From Labia minor (taxonomy: Eukaryota > Arthropoda > Insecta > Dermaptera > Spongiphoridae), in the NCBI GenBank assembly GCA_963082975.1, contig OY720344.1:71390546-71454545 (forward strand): a stretch of DNA of 64,000 bases, given 5' to 3'. Shown here piece by piece: positions 60,341 to 64,000 of the stretch (its first letter is position 1; each line of letters opens with the position of its first letter). A program made the translations under genes and the position numbers. A model generated the notes under the pieces. The model saw only the letters and a program-made list of their open reading frames with translations. It was not told where the DNA came from and did not search any database.

Positions 60341-60385
60341 GGGGGCGGAGCCCCCGTCTAGGTGTGAAGAGCGCCGAAGGCGCTC
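60341..60385 (+). repeat. Two GC-rich hairpins at the Helitron 3' end
   Basis: GGGGGCGGAGCCCCC (60341-60355) and GAGCGCCGAAGGCGCTC (60369-60385). The second is at the distance from CTAG expected of the Helitron termination hairpin. The first is equally conserved in the copies at 3437-3480, 13840-13853 and 55573-55591. Confidence 0.8.
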
Positions 60386-60662
60386 TGAGCAGCTAGTATT
60401 ATAATAATTCTTCGATTGGGAATCGCTATGATAATTCATTGTTTGAAATGATTCCGCTAGGCCGACAGTGAGCCGCGAGCTGCTCTTGAATGAACAACAC
60501 GGAGAATTATATAAACTTTAAAAAATTAATTTCTGCGGTTATTGTTGACATATAAATAAAATTTATAGCCTATGTTACTCTAGGGGTATATAAGAATATT
60601 GTGATGTAATTTCATAGAAATCGGTTCAGCCAATTCTGAGTCTATAAAATAGTAATTTTCCG

Positions 60663-60706
<44 letters not shown>
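60663..60706 (-). repeat. (GTCT)n microsatellite in H2
   Basis: About 11 uninterrupted units, reverse orientation, at the same place in the Helitron as the H1 tract. Confidence 0.9.
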
Positions 60707-60819
60707 TGAAAAATTCTAAAGTCACTTTTGGATTCTAGAGGTCATGAAACGCGAAGATATGCAAAAATTTTTAAATTCTGAGCAATGTGCAGACAAAAAC
60801 CTTTTTTTATATATATAGA

Positions 60820-63276
60820 AGATATACATATATATATGTATATATATTGTCGTATATTGGATGACTTGGGTATGGTTTATGCGAAAAATTGGTTGAAAAT
60901 AAGATTAAATTAATTTGGTAGCACTCTGGTTAAATTTAGAATAATAAATGGTTATTGAATCCGCGAAGGTTGATAAGGGAAATGATAAAATTGAATAGGT
61001 TCAGATTAAAAATGCATATATAAAATTAAACTAAAATTATGTATTTAAATAAAATAGAAGAATTAATTTGATAATAATAGATAACAAGAAACTATAGAGT
61101 TGATATGGTACCGTTATATATAGAAAGATTATAAATTAAATGAAATTGAGTTTATTAGGTAATTGCAAGTATTTAAATATGGGTCGACCACTTAGCTGAT
61201 AATCAAATCAATAATAAGTTCGGGGAACACTGGGACTTCAAGTGAGATGAATCTTGGCTATTTCCTCAAGGTATGGTATTTTCCGTCCGTGGGCAGGCAA
61301 CGGGATGATCCTTGTAGTTTTTCTGTCACTTAGTCTAATGAAGTCACCTCCCTTACACTCAATCCAAGAATGATCAAAAACTATCTCTAAAAATGTAGAT
61401 GCTCCTCATCCCCTCCAATGCCACTTGGCAAAATTGTCCACCCCTCACTCCCTCTTGGGTAACGAAGAGATATATCATATGGGGACCAGCTAGGATGCAT
61501 TTATATGAATTATTTAAAATAAGAATTCAAGAATTATCTTTATATTCTCTGACATGTGTTCAAAAAATAACTTTCTAGATTTCCATACCATGTAGTATAT
61601 AAAAAAACTGCATTCTTAATGCTTATATATTACAATATATATACATATATATATGGGCGCATTTAGTTCTATGCAATTAACTTCCTTTATAGATATATAC
61701 TAAGATACATACCACACTAAAACACTTCATTAATAAGTAACACTATTTCTTCAAATATAATCAACCATTTTGGATGTGATTGATAATATGTAAATTTAAT
61801 AAAAATTCTTTTAAATTTTGATACATACTTTGATATAAGTATATTACAGTGAAAAACAAACCTCCCTTTCTATCGTCGGTAGGTAATAATAAAAGATTAA
61901 TTTCTTAGCTCTTAAACTATCAATTTTATTGCATGATAAAAAAATTTGTCAGTTTATGTGTTTAATAAAATTTTTATTGATTGTTTGACTTGATTGTTCT
62001 TATAAATAAATTAAACTAAATGCGTCCAACGTTTTTCGTTGAATATGAAGCAATTTATCCATAAACTTTGTCAAACTTATAGAAAATTATTTAATTCTTT
62101 TTAGTCCATTGGAAAAACGTTATTTTATAATTTTTTTTTATATTTATATTATTACAAATGATTTTATTTGTTTAAAATGATAATAGATAAAAAAATAAAA
62201 AAATAATATACGTTAAAAATATTTACGGGTAGTGTTAATTTCACTAACCTTTATTTGCTGGTTTTTTACTTTATATGTAGGCTGTAAGTTATGTTTAAAT
62301 AAAGGAGGTGAAATTACATGAATTTTTTAATGAAATAACAAACATTTAACATCAATTATTTAGTTTATAAATTTAACAATTTTCTTAATTCTTTTTTTTT
62401 TAATAATATTATTTAAAATATAACATAAATTTAAATATTATTTATAGCTTTGCCATTGAAATTAATATTAAGTCAATTAATTATTTAATATATTTTAATA
62501 ATAAAATTTAGTTTAATCAGTGTTTATATTGTCCACTAACCTTTATTTAATTAACTCTATGAATATCTGGAATGTGATTAGGTTTACACGCACATCTATT
62601 ACACTTGCTGGATATTTTCTTTTTAATCTTGTTAATTCTTCGTTTTTCGTTACTTTTATTCTTTTTGGGGAAGATTTTTATATATATATAACAACACATC
62701 TAAATAAAAACTGTTTATACTTGACAATAAAGACCAATATTATATAATTTTATAATTATAATTAACAATATCAAATTTCATTTAGTTAATTAATTTTAAG
62801 CCTTTTTTTTCACCAACCTTATTCAACTAAACATTTTACAACGTAAACAGGTAGTGTAAATTTATATTTATAAAACCTTTTCTCCAACATTCACTCTCAT
62901 TCGATTTGTATTTTGGCTAATGAAAAACAGGTGTGTTTGAAAATCATTCACCGTGTCCATAACAATTCCAAATTTAAGCATATGCAGAAATTAACCCTTT
63001 TATTAACATTTGATTAACCGAACATCATTGCAACGGTGTAACTAATTTTATTATATTTTTATTTTATTATACTGGGTATTATATTATCCAAGAAGAAATA
63101 AAACCAAATACTTTATTTAAAATTTTTATATGATTTATAACCTTACCTATCATTAAAAAAATATTTTAAATTAGTTATAATTATTTATATATATATATAT
63201 ATATGTATTATTATTTGACAATCTAACAAGTAATTCTTCAGAAAATATATTTAAAGTTAATGAATCTTACTAAATA
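60820..63276. other. Spacer with a GC-richer island at about 61150-61500 and a repeat D tail
   Basis: The island (GGGTCGACCACTTAGCTG to GGGGACCAGCTAGGATGC) is the longest non-repeat stretch of mixed composition in the window, but no frame spans it. At 61852-61888 the tail of repeat D recurs (CCTCCCTTTCTATCGTCGG). The frame at 62520 is AT-driven and has no motif. Confidence 0.45.
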
Positions 63277-63345
63277 AGACAATTGGGGGAATGTGGTTGC
63301 TGAAGTCAAAACTTTCGAGTTTAGTAGACATCTTAAAACTTTTAA
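63277..63345 (+). mobile_element. RTE LINE tail fragment
   Basis: GGGGGAATGTGGTTGCTGAA matches the RTE tail GGAGAAATGTGGTTGTTGCG at 60101, followed by the damaged AAGAACTTT region. Very short. Confidence 0.5.
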
Positions 63346-63775
63346 AAGATAAAAACCTTATTTATTTGATATATTTCAGTTTTATATTCATAAAATATAG
63401 TGAAACAAAACACAAAATGGCTATAAAGTTTCAATTTATAACATTAATATCTTAACATACAAAATAGAAAAAGAAAAATTTAAATACTAAAATTAGATAA
63501 AATTATCATAAAAATACAAATTTATTTATATGTCTTAATATATCTGTAATATGATTATTGTTAAGAAAGTTTTACGAATTTGAGAAGCTCTTGAATCAAT
63601 TGAAAATAATAAATAATTAAATTATGATTAGGTATATTTAGGAGATAAATAACTATTAAATTAAAAATATCTTATACAATTGTTCATATCTTATATGTAA
63701 AATGAATAAATAATTCCGCCATTCTCAGAATTACTTAAATATTTAGATGGGAAAAATTCTTATTTAAGTAATATA

Positions 63776-64000
63776 CGAGTTTGTTTAAAAGAAAAGGTGA
63801 ATTTTGAATTATTTATTTATTCATCAATATCCATTTTGTGGCCTTCAAAGTAATTCCTCTCAGATATAACGCACTTATGCCAGCGCTTTTTCCGATCGTT
63901 GAAGGACTTCTGAAATGCGCTTTTTGGTATGGCCATCACCTCATTCTTCGATTCCGACTTTATCTCATCAATTGTGGCAAAACATTTTCCTTTCAATGGT
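63776..64000 (-). mobile_element. mariner transposon, 3' end, running off the window
   Basis: TA at 63774-63775 is followed by CGAGTTTGTTTAAAAGAAAAGG, a mariner-type inverted end, then the end of a transposase gene on the minus strand. The other end lies right of the window. Confidence 0.75.
63817..63999 (-). CDS. mariner transposase C-terminal end, partial
   Basis: Sixty codons are open to a TAA at 63817-63819. The frame reads KGKCFATIDEIKSESKNEVM, then IPKSAFQKSFNDRKKRWHKC and ISERNYFEGHKMDIDE. The KxIPKSAFxxxFxxxKKRWxxC motif followed by GxYFEG is the end of Mos1-type mariner transposases. Only ~60 of ~345 residues lie in the window; the catalytic D residues are outside it, so activity cannot be judged. 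No break occurs in this piece. Confidence 0.8.
   Translation of the reverse strand, partial: PLKGKCFATIDEIKSESKNEVMAIPKSAFQKSFNDRKKRWHKCVISERNYFEGHKMDIDE

Larger units (their letters stand above)
57494..60396 (+). mobile_element. Inner Helitron (H1), plus strand, inserted in H2
   Basis: It begins TCTATATATATAAAAAAAGG directly after an A (57493), ends CTAG (60393-60396) directly before a T (60397), and has the terminal hairpin at 60369-60385. This is the Helitron insertion rule A|TC...CTRR|T with no target duplication. The 2903-bp element contains a 5' block with a (GTCT)n tract, about 0.6 kb of AT-rich sequence with an internal duplication (57950 region versus 58460 region), and an RTE-derived block from about 58540 to 60180. 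The opposite orientation relative to H2 creates the inverted repeat 55533-57304 versus 58582-60396. Confidence 0.88.
55533..60819 (-). mobile_element. Outer Helitron (H2), minus strand, interrupted by H1
   Basis: On the minus strand it starts TCTATATATATAAAAAAAGG at 60819, runs to 60397, resumes at 57493 and ends GAGCAGCTAG at 55533 followed by T. The two parts total about 2384 bp. A 17-base hairpin GAGCGCCGAAGGCGCTC lies 7 bases before the CTAG, as Helitron 3' ends require. The sequence across the gap is continuous when compared with the same stretch in H1 (57925-58010). The base before the TC start is T rather than A. It carries the same RTE-derived block as H1. No Rep/helicase gene is present, so it is non-autonomous. 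Confidence 0.85.

Noticed and set aside
57494-60819. A single foldback transposon with ~425-bp inverted ends (57494-57931 and 60397-60819)
   Set aside because: The apparent inverted ends are the 5' regions of two Helitrons in opposite orientation; one of them continues across the other and both obey the TC/CTAG rule.

Overview
The window looks like a very AT-rich eukaryotic intergenic (or long-intron) stretch, most plausibly from an arthropod. The mobile-element families I recognise are insect-like: an RTE-type LINE, Jockey-type LINEs, mariner/IS630 elements with insect-type helix-turn-helix remains, hAT elements, tRNA-headed SINEs and Helitrons. I see no convincing host protein-coding exon, rRNA gene, functional tRNA gene or CRISPR array. 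All assignments come from reading motifs by eye; no database was searched.

Layout. 1-3285: the 3' part of a Ty3/gypsy LTR retrotransposon with a long intact pol frame (protease, reverse transcriptase, RNase H, integrase), a polypurine tract and a probable 3' LTR. 3.4-15.3 kb: pieces of a recurrent Helitron/RTE composite, a Jockey-like fragment, an unclassified 1.37-kb element with 37-bp inverted ends (5629-7002), a dead hAT element inserted in an RTE relic (8533-9630) and the first copy of a 0.65-kb repeat, here called D (10817-11473). 16-28 kb: tRNA-derived SINE relics, one split by a Jockey-like LINE with a 13-bp target duplication (23433-24429), an hAT element and an internally deleted mariner. 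28.6-33.3 kb: another Helitron/RTE end, an unclassified repeat, a two-ORF relic with a CRE/CCAAT flank and an RTE fragment with an inversion junction. 39.9-49.7 kb: an old Helitron copy with a nested hAT-type MITE, the second D copy, a deleted mariner, a second RTE fragment and an hAT transposase tail. 51.7-54.0 kb: two small hAT-type elements with 8-bp target duplications. 55.5-60.8 kb: two closely related Helitrons, one inserted in the other in opposite orientation, forming a large inverted repeat. The right edge holds the C-terminal end of a mariner transposase.

The most informative structure is the nested Helitron pair. The inner copy (57494-60396) starts TC, ends CTAG behind a short hairpin, and sits exactly between an A and a T of the outer copy, whose sequence resumes without loss. 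Both carry the 3' part of an RTE LINE, and four other sites in the window show the same RTE-plus-Helitron-end combination or its remains, so this composite seems to be the unit that spread. The sequence between elements is low-complexity AT-rich DNA with scattered short GC-richer islands that could be regulatory, but nothing here proves it.
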